The position numbers and the translations under genes were made by a program. From a virus: a stretch of 43,624 nt of DNA. The stretch lies in IMG/VR virus record IMGVR_UViG_3300025687_000089, positions 1 through 43,624 of that record; one strand, 5' to 3'. Shown here in pieces: positions 14,401 through 22,593 of the stretch (its first letter is position 1; every line of letters starts with the position of its first letter). Below the pieces are notes generated by a model that searched no databases, was not told the DNA's origin, and saw only the letters and a list, made by a program, of their open reading frames with translations.

Positions 14401-16143
14401 GACACTGCCGATAGTGGTGTCAAGAACCCGACTAAGGGCAACATGACCCAGATCAAGGGTTCGCCCACCGAGTTCACCGGAGTGCTCATCACTGACGAGG
14501 CGTCCGTTGCGGAGACCGAGGCGCAGTACCACATCTACGCGTCGAGCCTCGGCGACGGCTCGATTGTGGTTACCACTGGCAAGGCATCTTATGTCCTGCC
14601 GAACCGCCAGTGGGACGGCAGCGCATCGGCCTCCTATGTCAAACCCCTAGCCGACGCGGGCATCGACCCGCAGCAGTTTAACTGGTTCACGACCAGCATC
14701 ATCCTAGATGATGTCTCTAGCGACTACGACCTAACCATCCGCGACCTGGACATCAACGGCAACAGGATCTTCGACGCGCCGCTGGGGGCCAACGACAGCG
14801 CCATCACTGTCAGCACCGACTCGTTGGTAGTGTACCTTGGCGGCATGGCGGCCACCAACAGCGGCGACACACACATCGGTGAGTTCCGCCTGTGGTCGAA
14901 GAACCGCTACGACGACGCGACGGAGGATTACGACTTCCTAACAGGGCGCGTCAAGGGCTCTGAGTGGGGCGACCTCTACTTCTACGCCACCTTTGAGCCG
15001 GCTGACCTTGTAACAGCAACGACCTACAACCATCGCGGCTCGCTGTCGACGGACCTATTGACTCTGGTTAATAGTTCCTCCATCGTCGACACCCGCGAGT
15101 CGAACAGTTCGGGAGGCGCGACCGACCCGGCCCCGGCCATCGGCATCCCGGCGCCGCCCTACGACTACATCACAGCAGCAGAGCTATTCAGGACCGCCCG
15201 CTACCCTATCGGCGACCCTGACGATGATGGCGAGGTGCAGAAGGCCCTGAAGGCCGTGCGCGGCCTCCCCCTCTACAAGCTTGCCCGGATCCCAGCCGGC
15301 GACACATCTTATGTTGATGTCGCGCCCGACGAAGCCCTCGGCGCCGAATCGCCCGAGGCCGGCACCGGTCAGATCCCTGACGCCCCCAACGGCATTGGCA
15401 TCTGGCAGAACCAGCTCCTCACTTGGCGCGGCAACGAGATACACTTCGCCGAGCCATCGGTCTTCGGCTGGGAGTCGTTCCCGTCGTGGTTGACCTACCC
15501 AGTGCCCGTTCCCAAGAACGGCTCTGACATATTGGCAGTCGCGGAGGTCGCCGACAGTCTAATCGTCTGCGGCGAATCTTGGACGGTATTGCTCGTTGGT
15601 TCGCCGTCGAGCCCCCGCGTCATGGACCTCGGCTCAGGGGCGGGCGTCCAAGCTGTCGACTGCCTCGTCACTCAGGGCGGCCTCGCGTTTGGCCTCGGTA
15701 AGCAAAAGCTCTGGGCCTACAAAGATGGGCAGCTCGACGAGTCGTTCGGCACCCCAGTCCACGAGTTGCTCCCGACCAACGGCCGACTCGCCATCAGCGG
15801 CAACCTGTCTAGTCTCTACGTCATCGACCAGGACTCCGATGTCACGCTCCGCTATCACTTCCCAACCGGCTCCTGGTCCATCGAGGAGCGGGATGCGGTC
15901 GATGTTGGCGACACCAGTGCCGGCACCGCTTGGGTCCACTCGTCAGGGTCCTACTCCCTAGAGTCGTCCAGCGTCTACGCCGACGACGTAACCACCTCCA
16001 CCGCCACGAACTCTGTGGGTAGCATCGCGACTACTTCCACGATCTTCATGGCCGCCGATCCTAATGCACCCGTTGGCTCCCGTGTGCTAGTAGTCGATAA
16101 CACCGGCCTCGGCATCCTTACCCGCGTCGTGAGCTTCGCTTAA
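11485..16143 (+). CDS. Giant tail nozzle protein (T7 gp12-like) with lectin-like insertions
   Basis: 1552 residues, about twice the usual T7 gp12 length (near 800). The N-terminus (LPMDRKGSAMGRSPLSDPP), the segment VGDRAFVHSGDSVHVFNSEL...DGVYDYGYRWVSQDGTRGP (about 510-585), and the C-terminal third (LYKLARIPAGDTSYVDV near 1260; WRGNEIHFAEPSVFGWESFP near 1315; then repeated beta blades to the end) look like gp12-type beta-propeller nozzle sequence. Between them lie four beta-sandwich-like regions, about 69-217, 272-432, 696-852 and 1039-1162. They share a lectin/laminin-G style with phrases such as WTMQLAFRYKASG and IGEFRLWSKNRY. These probably bind glycans on the outside of the tail. Domain limits are estimates from sequence texture. 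Confidence 0.72.
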   Translation: MKARFDNLPMDRKGSAMGRSPLSDPPAVYERREVDPNKEITTRRLGTERQARYAQALGLVAEPAGSQWAIDAELDLTGSWSMGFSANVGDITESGGEWTLLFAGSTADADTDNSVRCYLKYDSGTYKVYLDAIDNASTVEGVTPIAVTAGANVDILITKSGTTLTLNVSEGDATQGVTLAGTYTALSAAQIELLGTHKITTRAKGTAPVMDNLHLWASVVTTAEYQQRTPSVSSFYNIQPSDIGGYCFSPATGGATRGKTYAVPAPPTLDDSKLHFTGFGGAVVVPFRQIFERYFQTQTENVGSQKFSFKVEGQRAFRSASTTLLDFGSDVEGLAYLAIDATGKAVFTYNGVSATSAAAITEDTDFSIVCGVDGTNVYLILDGAAAVTTTMPAFAPYLDWQRIPDLYIGNDEDPSAGKGFHGYLTKVDFFDYAVYADTSTSLNPAFSLDVTADYLRDSSRNRIALAAVTHGTTEGHPAYAPGPLTDQDHVGVESGVVMGPAALGYTGIYKEPVGADLSSIRVGDRAFVHSGDSVHVFNSELSKVRPLGLPEPEADVSVQSLSTGALDGVYDYGYRWVSQDGTRGPIKRLKPVKATGAASVLIGAGDAAGTEERRELGESYGLAESGAAEHFTLTDSTDGIAATDGDGISVETYLRFPDFDDLEESIFDRGSTADFSDEPTLCLEPDNPIDLNPNGDWTMQLAFRYKASGEGTYNNQGLLAIGHEDPGPTTRSFMVYLDADSTYGGESGGPPRLVVARSLGLKDSRYRYLIFNSAGDEGTDDGFWDADDDYNLVAVRDGDDLRIHIHNYTDSTWKHFTGGALVGFFAGYDFPQKKIDFRATNVAFRKTGSSGNHYEGIADLPTADSGTNYTDAAGATGTHGYRDYGTGVGSRNANRLGWMANDSYFYHARAWSRAWPQATIVYESGKRFAAAQGGAMDDLIRSDVGFFTEDPSVNPNKFYDRVSGQYWRTYKGDTADSGVKNPTKGNMTQIKGSPTEFTGVLITDEASVAETEAQYHIYASSLGDGSIVVTTGKASYVLPNRQWDGSASASYVKPLADAGIDPQQFNWFTTSIILDDVSSDYDLTIRDLDINGNRIFDAPLGANDSAITVSTDSLVVYLGGMAATNSGDTHIGEFRLWSKNRYDDATEDYDFLTGRVKGSEWGDLYFYATFEPADLVTATTYNHRGSLSTDLLTLVNSSSIVDTRESNSSGGATDPAPAIGIPAPPYDYITAAELFRTARYPIGDPDDDGEVQKALKAVRGLPLYKLARIPAGDTSYVDVAPDEALGAESPEAGTGQIPDAPNGIGIWQNQLLTWRGNEIHFAEPSVFGWESFPSWLTYPVPVPKNGSDILAVAEVADSLIVCGESWTVLLVGSPSSPRVMDLGSGAGVQAVDCLVTQGGLAFGLGKQKLWAYKDGQLDESFGTPVHELLPTNGRLAISGNLSSLYVIDQDSDVTLRYHFPTGSWSIEERDAVDVGDTSAGTAWVHSSGSYSLESSSVYADDVTTSTATNSVGSIATTSTIFMAADPNAPVGSRVLVVDNTGLGILTRVVSFA

Positions 16144-16145
16144 AC

Positions 16146-17795
16146 ATGGTCTACAAACTAGACGGAACCCAAGGTAACTCCGGCACTGCGCCCGCAGACG
16201 CCGACCTCGTACCATTCTTCGACGCTAGTGCATCGGGCACTGACCCGACGGACAAGATCGCCGACATGAATATGGCCCAGCTCGCGGCCTATGTCGCGAC
16301 CAAGATTGGTGTAGGTGGCTCTAACAACATGGACGCCACCATCGACCCGACTGCGAGCGACGACACGGGCTCTGGGTACGAGGTTGGCTCTATGTGGTAC
16401 AACCAGACCTCGAACGCCCTTTTCGTAGCCGAGGATGTCACGGCCGCCGCCGCTGTCTGGACCAACGTTAGTGCCACCGTCACCGAGAAGGCCCTCGAGG
16501 ACCTCTGGCAGGCAGCCGCCACCCCGATCCTCGCAACGGGCGACAAGTTCCCGTTCGCCGATGTCAGTGGTACCGACACCATCGGCACTGCAACCGCGCC
16601 CGACATCTGTAGCACGGGCGGCGCACTCCTGAAGGACGGCACGACCGACCTCACAGGCGACCTCGTAATCAACGAGCGGGCCGACCACGCCGACACGCCG
16701 ACCGCCGGCAAGGGCCAAGTCTGGGTTCGCTCTGACACGCCCAACGTCCTCGTGTTCACCGACGACGCGGGCACCGACACAGTGCTCGGCTCAGGTTCGG
16801 TAACGGAGAAGGCCATTGAGGACATCATTGAGGGCCTGACCCCAGCAGCGCCCGCCGCCACCGACGAGATTGTGTGGCGCGATGTCTCGGGAACGGACGC
16901 ACTAGGTTGCTCGACCCCGCAGCAAATCGTCGAGACCGCGCACACGGCGATGGGGATCACGCCCCAGAACCGGATCACGACGACCACCGACCCCGGCGCG
17001 AACGACGACGGCGCCGGAACCAACGGCACGGTCCACATCGTCAACGACCTCTGGACCAACACGACGACCGACACCTCCTGGATCTGCCAGGACATCACGA
17101 CGACGGCCGCAGTCTGGGCGCAGATCGACCTCACCGGCGGCGGTGATGCGTGGGGCGATGTTGTCGACGCGGACATCATCCCTGACGCCGACGGCACCCG
17201 CGACCTTGGCGCCGACGCGACCCGGTTTGCACTAGCCTATGCCGACGATGTCCATGTCACAGCGGGCATCCTCGTCACAGAGGCCGCCGACCACTCGAAT
17301 ACTCCGGCCGCAACGAAGGGCGAGTTCTGGGTCCGCAACGACGCGCCCAACGAGCCGATGTTCACCGATGACGCGGGCACTGATTGGCGGCTGCACAAGC
17401 CCGATGTCGTGCTCAGTGGTTTCGTCGACCTCACCAACACCACCTCGACCAATACGGTTGCTCTGGTGATGACAGCGCCGGTTGCAGGGACCATCACCGA
17501 CATCAGGTTCCACTCGCCAACGAAGACCATTCCCGCTGACGGCTCGAACTACTGGGAAATCATGCCCCAGAACTTCACGAACTCCAGTGTGGACTTGCTC
17601 GCCGCTGCGTTTTCTACAGCGAGTACGACCATCACCTTCAAGGAGAGCTTCGACATGGGCGCCCTCCACGGAACTGACGCAAACCTGGTTGTGGCTAAGG
17701 GCGACACCTTCCAAATCGTGTTCACGGCAACTGGAACGCCGACCACCTTCGGTTCCAAGCCAATCGAGCTGCAACTGACCATCCAGCCGACCTAA
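16146..17795 (+). CDS. Tail fibre / stalk protein with internal duplication
   Basis: 549 residues. The N-terminus (YKLDGTQGNSGTAPADADLVPF) resembles virion-anchoring ends of phage fibres. The body contains the fibre-stalk pattern ADH..TP...KG..WVR.D.PN...FTDDAGTD twice (about residues 178-212 and 379-415). Two further paired segments (about 62-105 with 278-323, and 108-146 with 217-255) show that a block has been duplicated. The C-terminal 120 residues form a beta-rich domain (SGFVDLTNTTSTNTVALVMT). It likely links the nozzle to the hydrolase-like proteins encoded next. Stop and next start overlap (TAATG). Confidence 0.78.
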   Translation: MVYKLDGTQGNSGTAPADADLVPFFDASASGTDPTDKIADMNMAQLAAYVATKIGVGGSNNMDATIDPTASDDTGSGYEVGSMWYNQTSNALFVAEDVTAAAAVWTNVSATVTEKALEDLWQAAATPILATGDKFPFADVSGTDTIGTATAPDICSTGGALLKDGTTDLTGDLVINERADHADTPTAGKGQVWVRSDTPNVLVFTDDAGTDTVLGSGSVTEKAIEDIIEGLTPAAPAATDEIVWRDVSGTDALGCSTPQQIVETAHTAMGITPQNRITTTTDPGANDDGAGTNGTVHIVNDLWTNTTTDTSWICQDITTTAAVWAQIDLTGGGDAWGDVVDADIIPDADGTRDLGADATRFALAYADDVHVTAGILVTEAADHSNTPAATKGEFWVRNDAPNEPMFTDDAGTDWRLHKPDVVLSGFVDLTNTTSTNTVALVMTAPVAGTITDIRFHSPTKTIPADGSNYWEIMPQNFTNSSVDLLAAAFSTASTTITFKESFDMGALHGTDANLVVAKGDTFQIVFTATGTPTTFGSKPIELQLTIQPT

Positions 17796-19822
17796 TGACG
17801 AGCACCTTCTCGATTCCGAATCCGCGCACCAACGGCAAGGGCTACTTGCCGGGGATGAACACGCTGTTCAATCTTGCGTATGGCCGGGAGGTGCCGTTCA
17901 ACAACCTGATGAAACAGGCGAACGATGAGTGGGTGCGCAACTCCAGCGACACCTTCGACGGGACGCTCGACAGCGACGGCTACATCACGGACCCCGGCAC
18001 TGCGGTCGCGCATAACCAAGTGGTGGTCATCAGTGAATCACGCGCAGGGATGCTGCCGACAGGCAACTATGTCCTGACCTGGAGCGGAACGGGCGACTGC
18101 TCACTCGTTGCGACGGGCACGATGAGCATCGGGTCGCCCACGACCAGCACGAACCGTAAGGTCTACAACATCACTGACTGGGGCGACGACGATTTGTTGT
18201 ACTTCAGGGTCCCCATCGCCGCCACCGATGTCACGGATGTTGTGATCTGCCACGAGGACTACGAGGGAACCTGTGGACCCGGTGAGGTAAACGAGTTCTA
18301 CCAACCGTTCCTGGATGTCTACTCTGACTTTCCTGGTGGCATCCGTTTCATGAACTGGCAGGCCATGAACCGACAAAGCGGCTGGGACTCTTGGGCAGAC
18401 CGTAAGCCCGACAGTTATCGCACATACACTCACGGCGCGTTTAATACTGGAGCGGGCCGTCACGCGCAGCCCGGTGTGCCTCTCTCGGCGTGTGTCCGAA
18501 TGCAGAACTTGTTAGGTGTCCCAGCGTGGTACTGCATCCCCGCCGAGTACGACGATATCTCCGTGTCTTTATGGGGACAGTACCTCGTTGATAATGTGAA
18601 TCCAGAGCTAAAGATCGCCATCGAGTACGGCAACGAGACCTGGAATAGCGGGTTTTCAGCCAACGCTTACGCTCAAGCGCAGGGTCTTCTTGAGGTCGCC
18701 AACTCGCGCTACATCACCCTGGCGAGCATGGCCGACTCCAACTTCGACGGGGACTACTTCCAGTCAAACAACGGAGAGGTCGCAAGCGGGTCGTTCGACA
18801 CCACGAACGCCGCCTTCAATGTCTTCAAGCGCGAGAGCGGGGGTACGACCTATGTGCTGTACCACAACCAGACCTCTGGAAACTGGGAGGTCGCAACCTC
18901 CACTAGTGACCCGGACACCTGGACCAACTCGCAGTCGGTGACGCTCGGTACGCCGGAGACTGTGTGCGCTGGCGACACGGCATGGACGGAGAACGGCACG
19001 ACGGGGCCGGACGAGGGCGATGCCAATGTCACGGCGACCTCGCGCTTCTCCGACCAGAATGAGTCCTACCCCTTCTGGCCGTGGGCGGCCTACCGCTCGA
19101 CGCAATGCAAGCGCATGATTGAGCCGCTGTTCGTTGCGGATGGAACCGATGACCGTGTGACATTCGTGCTGGGGATGCAGGTCGGCAACAACGCGTCGAA
19201 GAACGCACTCGATGCTCATGTCGAGGTGAACTTCGGCGTGGACGCATACGAGAAGCCGGAGGATCACCACGATTCTGCGACCATCGCGTTCTACTGGGGA
19301 AACTCGCTTCTGGCGGAGCCGCAGTACTCCAACAACGGGCTGGCTGACGATGCCCCTAGCAGTCTCCGAGACGGTGCTACGAAGAACACCGTCAACATGA
19401 GCAAGGAGGAGGTCTACCAGTTCTTCGAATCGCTCGACGCTTACGAGTCCACGCTCGCCGGATCGACTCGCTGGGCGGATTGGGAGGCTCGCATCGTCAC
19501 CACGGGCGGAATGGAGATGCTCGGCTACGAAGGTCAGCACCATGTCGTGTGTGTCGGCGGTGTCGCTGGCGAAACTCCAGCGCAGACAATCGTCGGCTAC
19601 TACGAAGAGGAGCGTTGGGGGGATGTCACCCTCACGATGCTCCGTAGTGCGCTCGACAACGGCTTCGGAACCCTGATGCACTTCGTTGCCATTGAGAAGA
19701 CCGATCCCGATGGGTATTGGGGACTCGCCCCAACCTACGCAGATTGGGACGACATCGAAACCTACCAGCGTCTCAGGGCGGTCAAGCACTTTGCCGGCCT
19801 CACGAATAACAGGGGCATCTAA
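17795..19822 (+). CDS. Tail-associated glycoside hydrolase (TIM-barrel, clan A-like)
   Basis: 675 residues. EYGNETWNSGF places Glu281 in the N-E-x-W context typical of the acid/base of clan A glycosidases, and MLGYEGQHH places Glu579 where the nucleophile of such barrels is expected. Between them (about residues 305-400) lies a segment rich in Ser/Thr/Asp (FKRESGGTTYVLYHNQTSGNWEV) that looks like a beta-domain inserted in the barrel. The N-terminal 120 residues may be a carbohydrate-binding or attachment domain. It probably degrades a host capsule or exopolysaccharide. The tetranucleotide CTAG, frequent elsewhere, is nearly absent here, suggesting a recent acquisition. Confidence 0.75.
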   Translation: MTSTFSIPNPRTNGKGYLPGMNTLFNLAYGREVPFNNLMKQANDEWVRNSSDTFDGTLDSDGYITDPGTAVAHNQVVVISESRAGMLPTGNYVLTWSGTGDCSLVATGTMSIGSPTTSTNRKVYNITDWGDDDLLYFRVPIAATDVTDVVICHEDYEGTCGPGEVNEFYQPFLDVYSDFPGGIRFMNWQAMNRQSGWDSWADRKPDSYRTYTHGAFNTGAGRHAQPGVPLSACVRMQNLLGVPAWYCIPAEYDDISVSLWGQYLVDNVNPELKIAIEYGNETWNSGFSANAYAQAQGLLEVANSRYITLASMADSNFDGDYFQSNNGEVASGSFDTTNAAFNVFKRESGGTTYVLYHNQTSGNWEVATSTSDPDTWTNSQSVTLGTPETVCAGDTAWTENGTTGPDEGDANVTATSRFSDQNESYPFWPWAAYRSTQCKRMIEPLFVADGTDDRVTFVLGMQVGNNASKNALDAHVEVNFGVDAYEKPEDHHDSATIAFYWGNSLLAEPQYSNNGLADDAPSSLRDGATKNTVNMSKEEVYQFFESLDAYESTLAGSTRWADWEARIVTTGGMEMLGYEGQHHVVCVGGVAGETPAQTIVGYYEEERWGDVTLTMLRSALDNGFGTLMHFVAIEKTDPDGYWGLAPTYADWDDIETYQRLRAVKHFAGLTNNRGI

Positions 19823-21534
19823 TGGTCACCACCGCACTGATCGTCGGGCCAAACAACGCGGCCATCGCCGGCCCGAATGGGGCTGTGCTCGCGGGACCGA
19901 ACTACGCGGCGCCGTTCACCGACTACACTCAGGGCCTTGGGATGGTTGTGGGCGACAACGCTGGTGCCGACTGGGGCATCCAGGAGGCCGCCTGGATCAA
20001 GGCCAACGCGTCGAATGTCACGTTTACGCGCAACATCAAGAATGGTCAACGCGGGTACTTCACCAATGCGGCGGCGATCCCCAGAGCCACCCAATACTGC
20101 AACTTCACGACGGCCACCGAGGATGAGCTAGACCAGTGGGTCGCTGACGGCTACACCCAGGCCCAGATCGACGCTCTGAAGATGACTGCCCCCGACGGTA
20201 GCTACTACACCGAGATCAACGGCAACGAGACCCTGATGGATTTCACCAACACCGATTGGTTGGACCTACGGCTCTCGTCTATCCCAGAGTACAACTCGAC
20301 CAACAAGCTCGGCAACCTCTCCAACCTCGACGCTATCTCGATGGACCTGTGCCCGCTGTGGCCGGTCCAGAACCTCGTCGGCGCCGACAACCCTTTCGCA
20401 ACCCCGGCTCTGTGGCGATCCAACATGCTCGCCTGCATCGCCTATGTTCGCGACCGGATCAGCAACGACATCCACTTATTCGTCAATGGTCTGCGCCAGT
20501 TCTACCACGAGATCGGCGACTTCAAGAATAACCCGTCAGACTACGAGGACTACGACGGCCGCGACGCCATCGAGCCAGGCAACTACGGCAGCGCGAGCGG
20601 TATCGAGGTCGGCCTGAAGTACGACAACGGCGACCGGTGGAAGATGCTCTATTCGCTCAGGGCCCTCTACCGCGCCTCGGCCGAGGGGCTCTGTGTGGCG
20701 CCCGCCATGAAGGTCAACACGGGGTCGCCAACCGTCTCCGAGTCCGAGAACCAACGGCGCATCAACAACCTCGCCGTCTATGCCCTGATCCATGAGGCCG
20801 ACTACACGCGGTTCACTCAGCGGTCCAACGTGTTCTCACAATACCCAGGGCGCGTCCTCCCTGAGATGGACATTGTTCTCGGCACCCCCGACAGCGCCGT
20901 CGACTCGATGTTCACGGGGTACGCTACCCCGACGGCCCAGTTGTTCACCCGCAGCTTCGGCAGCGGCGCCTACACGGTGCTCTACAACTGGTCCAACGCC
21001 ACCAAGGCGATCCCTGAAACCTATCAGTCAGCCTACCAGCAGATCCGCCCGACCCGCGAGACCGTCCTCGAAGCCAATGGCACCACCGAATCGGCCATCG
21101 AGTACGCCCCGGTCGGCGAAACCATCGCGCCCTGGCAGGGCATGATCCTCACGCAGCAGGGCGCGACCCTGACCGTGACCACCGCGTCCCTAGCACAACT
21201 CGACGGCGAAGTCAAGCTATTCTTTGGGGTCGGCGAAACGGGCATGATGATCGACACCGGCGAGTTCATTGCTGGCCCTGGCAAGGTCGAGGCGACCACG
21301 GACCTCGACATCCAGGACGGCGACGACTGGGAAGTGTCCGTTCAGGGCAAGGACCAGCCGGGCATCCGCGACAACAGACAAGGCATGGAGTTTGTGCCGC
21401 TGGCGTCGGGCGCACAAATGTCAGGAACAGGTGGACGCGGGCGCTGGGTTCGTGTTATACTCAGGGCGCTAGCACCTCTCTTACACCGCATCGGCGCCTC
21501 CGAAGTAAACATCCGACAAGAGGATAAGGAGTGA
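19822..21534 (+). CDS. Second tail hydrolase-like / receptor-binding protein
   Basis: 570 residues. The first 35 residues contain three short repeats around GPNNAAIAGPNGAVLAGPNY, a common attachment style. The central part has alternating strands and helices (FTNTDWLDLRLSSIPEY; LDAISMDLCPLWPV; LHEADYTRF-like region) consistent with a TIM-barrel glycosidase-like domain with possible catalytic Asp/Glu near 'EINGNE' and 'ISMDLC'. The C-terminal 150 residues are beta-rich. No family named with confidence. It follows the first hydrolase with a one-base overlap (TAATG), so the two are probably made together. Confidence 0.6.
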   Translation: MVTTALIVGPNNAAIAGPNGAVLAGPNYAAPFTDYTQGLGMVVGDNAGADWGIQEAAWIKANASNVTFTRNIKNGQRGYFTNAAAIPRATQYCNFTTATEDELDQWVADGYTQAQIDALKMTAPDGSYYTEINGNETLMDFTNTDWLDLRLSSIPEYNSTNKLGNLSNLDAISMDLCPLWPVQNLVGADNPFATPALWRSNMLACIAYVRDRISNDIHLFVNGLRQFYHEIGDFKNNPSDYEDYDGRDAIEPGNYGSASGIEVGLKYDNGDRWKMLYSLRALYRASAEGLCVAPAMKVNTGSPTVSESENQRRINNLAVYALIHEADYTRFTQRSNVFSQYPGRVLPEMDIVLGTPDSAVDSMFTGYATPTAQLFTRSFGSGAYTVLYNWSNATKAIPETYQSAYQQIRPTRETVLEANGTTESAIEYAPVGETIAPWQGMILTQQGATLTVTTASLAQLDGEVKLFFGVGETGMMIDTGEFIAGPGKVEATTDLDIQDGDDWEVSVQGKDQPGIRDNRQGMEFVPLASGAQMSGTGGRGRWVRVILRALAPLLHRIGASEVNIRQEDKE

Positions 21535-21785
21535 AGCGACACAACCCCCCAGTGCCCGACGCCGACAACCTCCCCAACCACGGGGCGGCTGCGGATGAGG
21601 GCGTCGTTCTCAGAGCCCACTCTAAGGGTCCCGGCGTCCCAGTGGAGGTCGAAAACCCCCGCAACGGCCCGCCCCGCCGAGTTCTCGGTGGCGCGGCAGA
21701 TTTCTCGTGGCAGGGCGGTAAGCTCTATGTCACGCCTTCCATTGCCGTAAAGGGCGATGAGTTCACGATGACGGTGGAGTACTAG
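21531..21785 (+). CDS. Hypothetical 84-aa protein
   Basis: Begins at GTG 21531 (MKRHNPPVPDADNLPNHGA), overlapping the upstream TGA (GTGA) behind AGGATAAGGA. The N-terminal half is Pro/Asn-rich; the C-terminal half has short strands (FSWQGGKLYVTPSIAVKGDEFTMTVEY). Probably a small virion or assembly component because it sits between tail tip and internal virion genes. No family recognised. Confidence 0.6.
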   Translation: MKRHNPPVPDADNLPNHGAAADEGVVLRAHSKGPGVPVEVENPRNGPPRRVLGGAADFSWQGGKLYVTPSIAVKGDEFTMTVEY

Positions 21786-21786
21786 C

Positions 21787-22590
21787 ATGGCAAATAAATA
21801 CCTTGGATACGCGCTGGGCACTAGGTCACTAGGGCTAGACATGTTGGATGACATATTTGGTTCTGGGCCAGGTGGGGCTACCTTAGAGGAGCTCAATGCA
21901 CGCGACGCCGTAAACCCGGCCGTCCCCCTTGAGAATCTTGCCCAACGAGTCGAGGACCAGGCCAACCAGGCCGACCCGATCTTTGAGCAGTCCTTAGCGA
22001 AGGGCCTGCGCGAACAGGCGTCGGCCACCATCACGCAGACCGAGCAGGCGGCCGGCCTCACTGGCGCCGCGCAGGTGCAGGCGTCGATGATGGCTTACCT
22101 AGAGCAAACGGGCCAGGCCGCGATGGCCGCCCATGCGCGGAAGGTTGAGAACGAGCGGGCGCTCCTCGGCCTCCAGGCTCAACTCCTCGGTCAGGCTGGG
22201 CAGCTACGGGAGCAACGCTTCGAGACCAACCAGCGCCACCAAGAGTTCTTGATGCAGCTCAAGGCTCAGCAGGACCAGATCCCCGGTACCGGCGAGAAGC
22301 TCCTCGGCGCCGCTGCCGGAATCGCTACGGCCTTCGCAACAGGCGGAGGTAGCCTCGCGCTTGGCGGTGCGGCCGCCGCAGCAGGGGGCATGTTCGCTCC
22401 GACAGCGGAGCAAGGCGCGTTCCTCGGAGGGGCACAGGGCCGCGCATCTAGTGCGGCAACGAGTCAGTTTGGGCCTATGGCCGGGCTACAAGGGTTCTTC
22501 GGAGCCCTAGGGAGTCCCCCTAGTCCCGCGCCTACCGCCACTGACCCAGATCCTTTCGACCCCTATAACCTGTTCGGGTTTGGTGTTTAA
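21787..22590 (+). CDS. Internal virion protein, small (T7 gp14-like position)
   Basis: 267 residues: helical, Gln/Ala-rich (RVEDQANQADPIFEQSLAKGLREQASATITQTEQAAGL), then a coiled stretch (LREQRFETNQRHQEFLMQLKAQQDQ) and a Gly/Ala hydrophobic segment near 172-208 (LLGAAAGIATAFATGGG). In T7-like phages, the three consecutive internal core proteins increase in size (gp14, gp15, gp16) and are ejected into the cell envelope to form a DNA conduit; this gene holds the gp14 position. Sequence homology to gp14 is not claimed. Confidence 0.65.
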   Translation: MANKYLGYALGTRSLGLDMLDDIFGSGPGGATLEELNARDAVNPAVPLENLAQRVEDQANQADPIFEQSLAKGLREQASATITQTEQAAGLTGAAQVQASMMAYLEQTGQAAMAAHARKVENERALLGLQAQLLGQAGQLREQRFETNQRHQEFLMQLKAQQDQIPGTGEKLLGAAAGIATAFATGGGSLALGGAAAAAGGMFAPTAEQGAFLGGAQGRASSAATSQFGPMAGLQGFFGALGSPPSPAPTATDPDPFDPYNLFGFGV

Positions 22591-22593
22591 GAG

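Noticed and set aside
16289-17197. 302-residue reading frame opposite the fibre gene
   Set aside because: A shadow of the strongly biased third codon positions of the fibre gene; low-complexity Ser/Val composition and no ribosome-binding site.
18764-19789. 341-residue reading frame opposite the glycosidase gene
   Set aside because: Antisense shadow; the + strand has coherent catalytic motifs and continuous coding.
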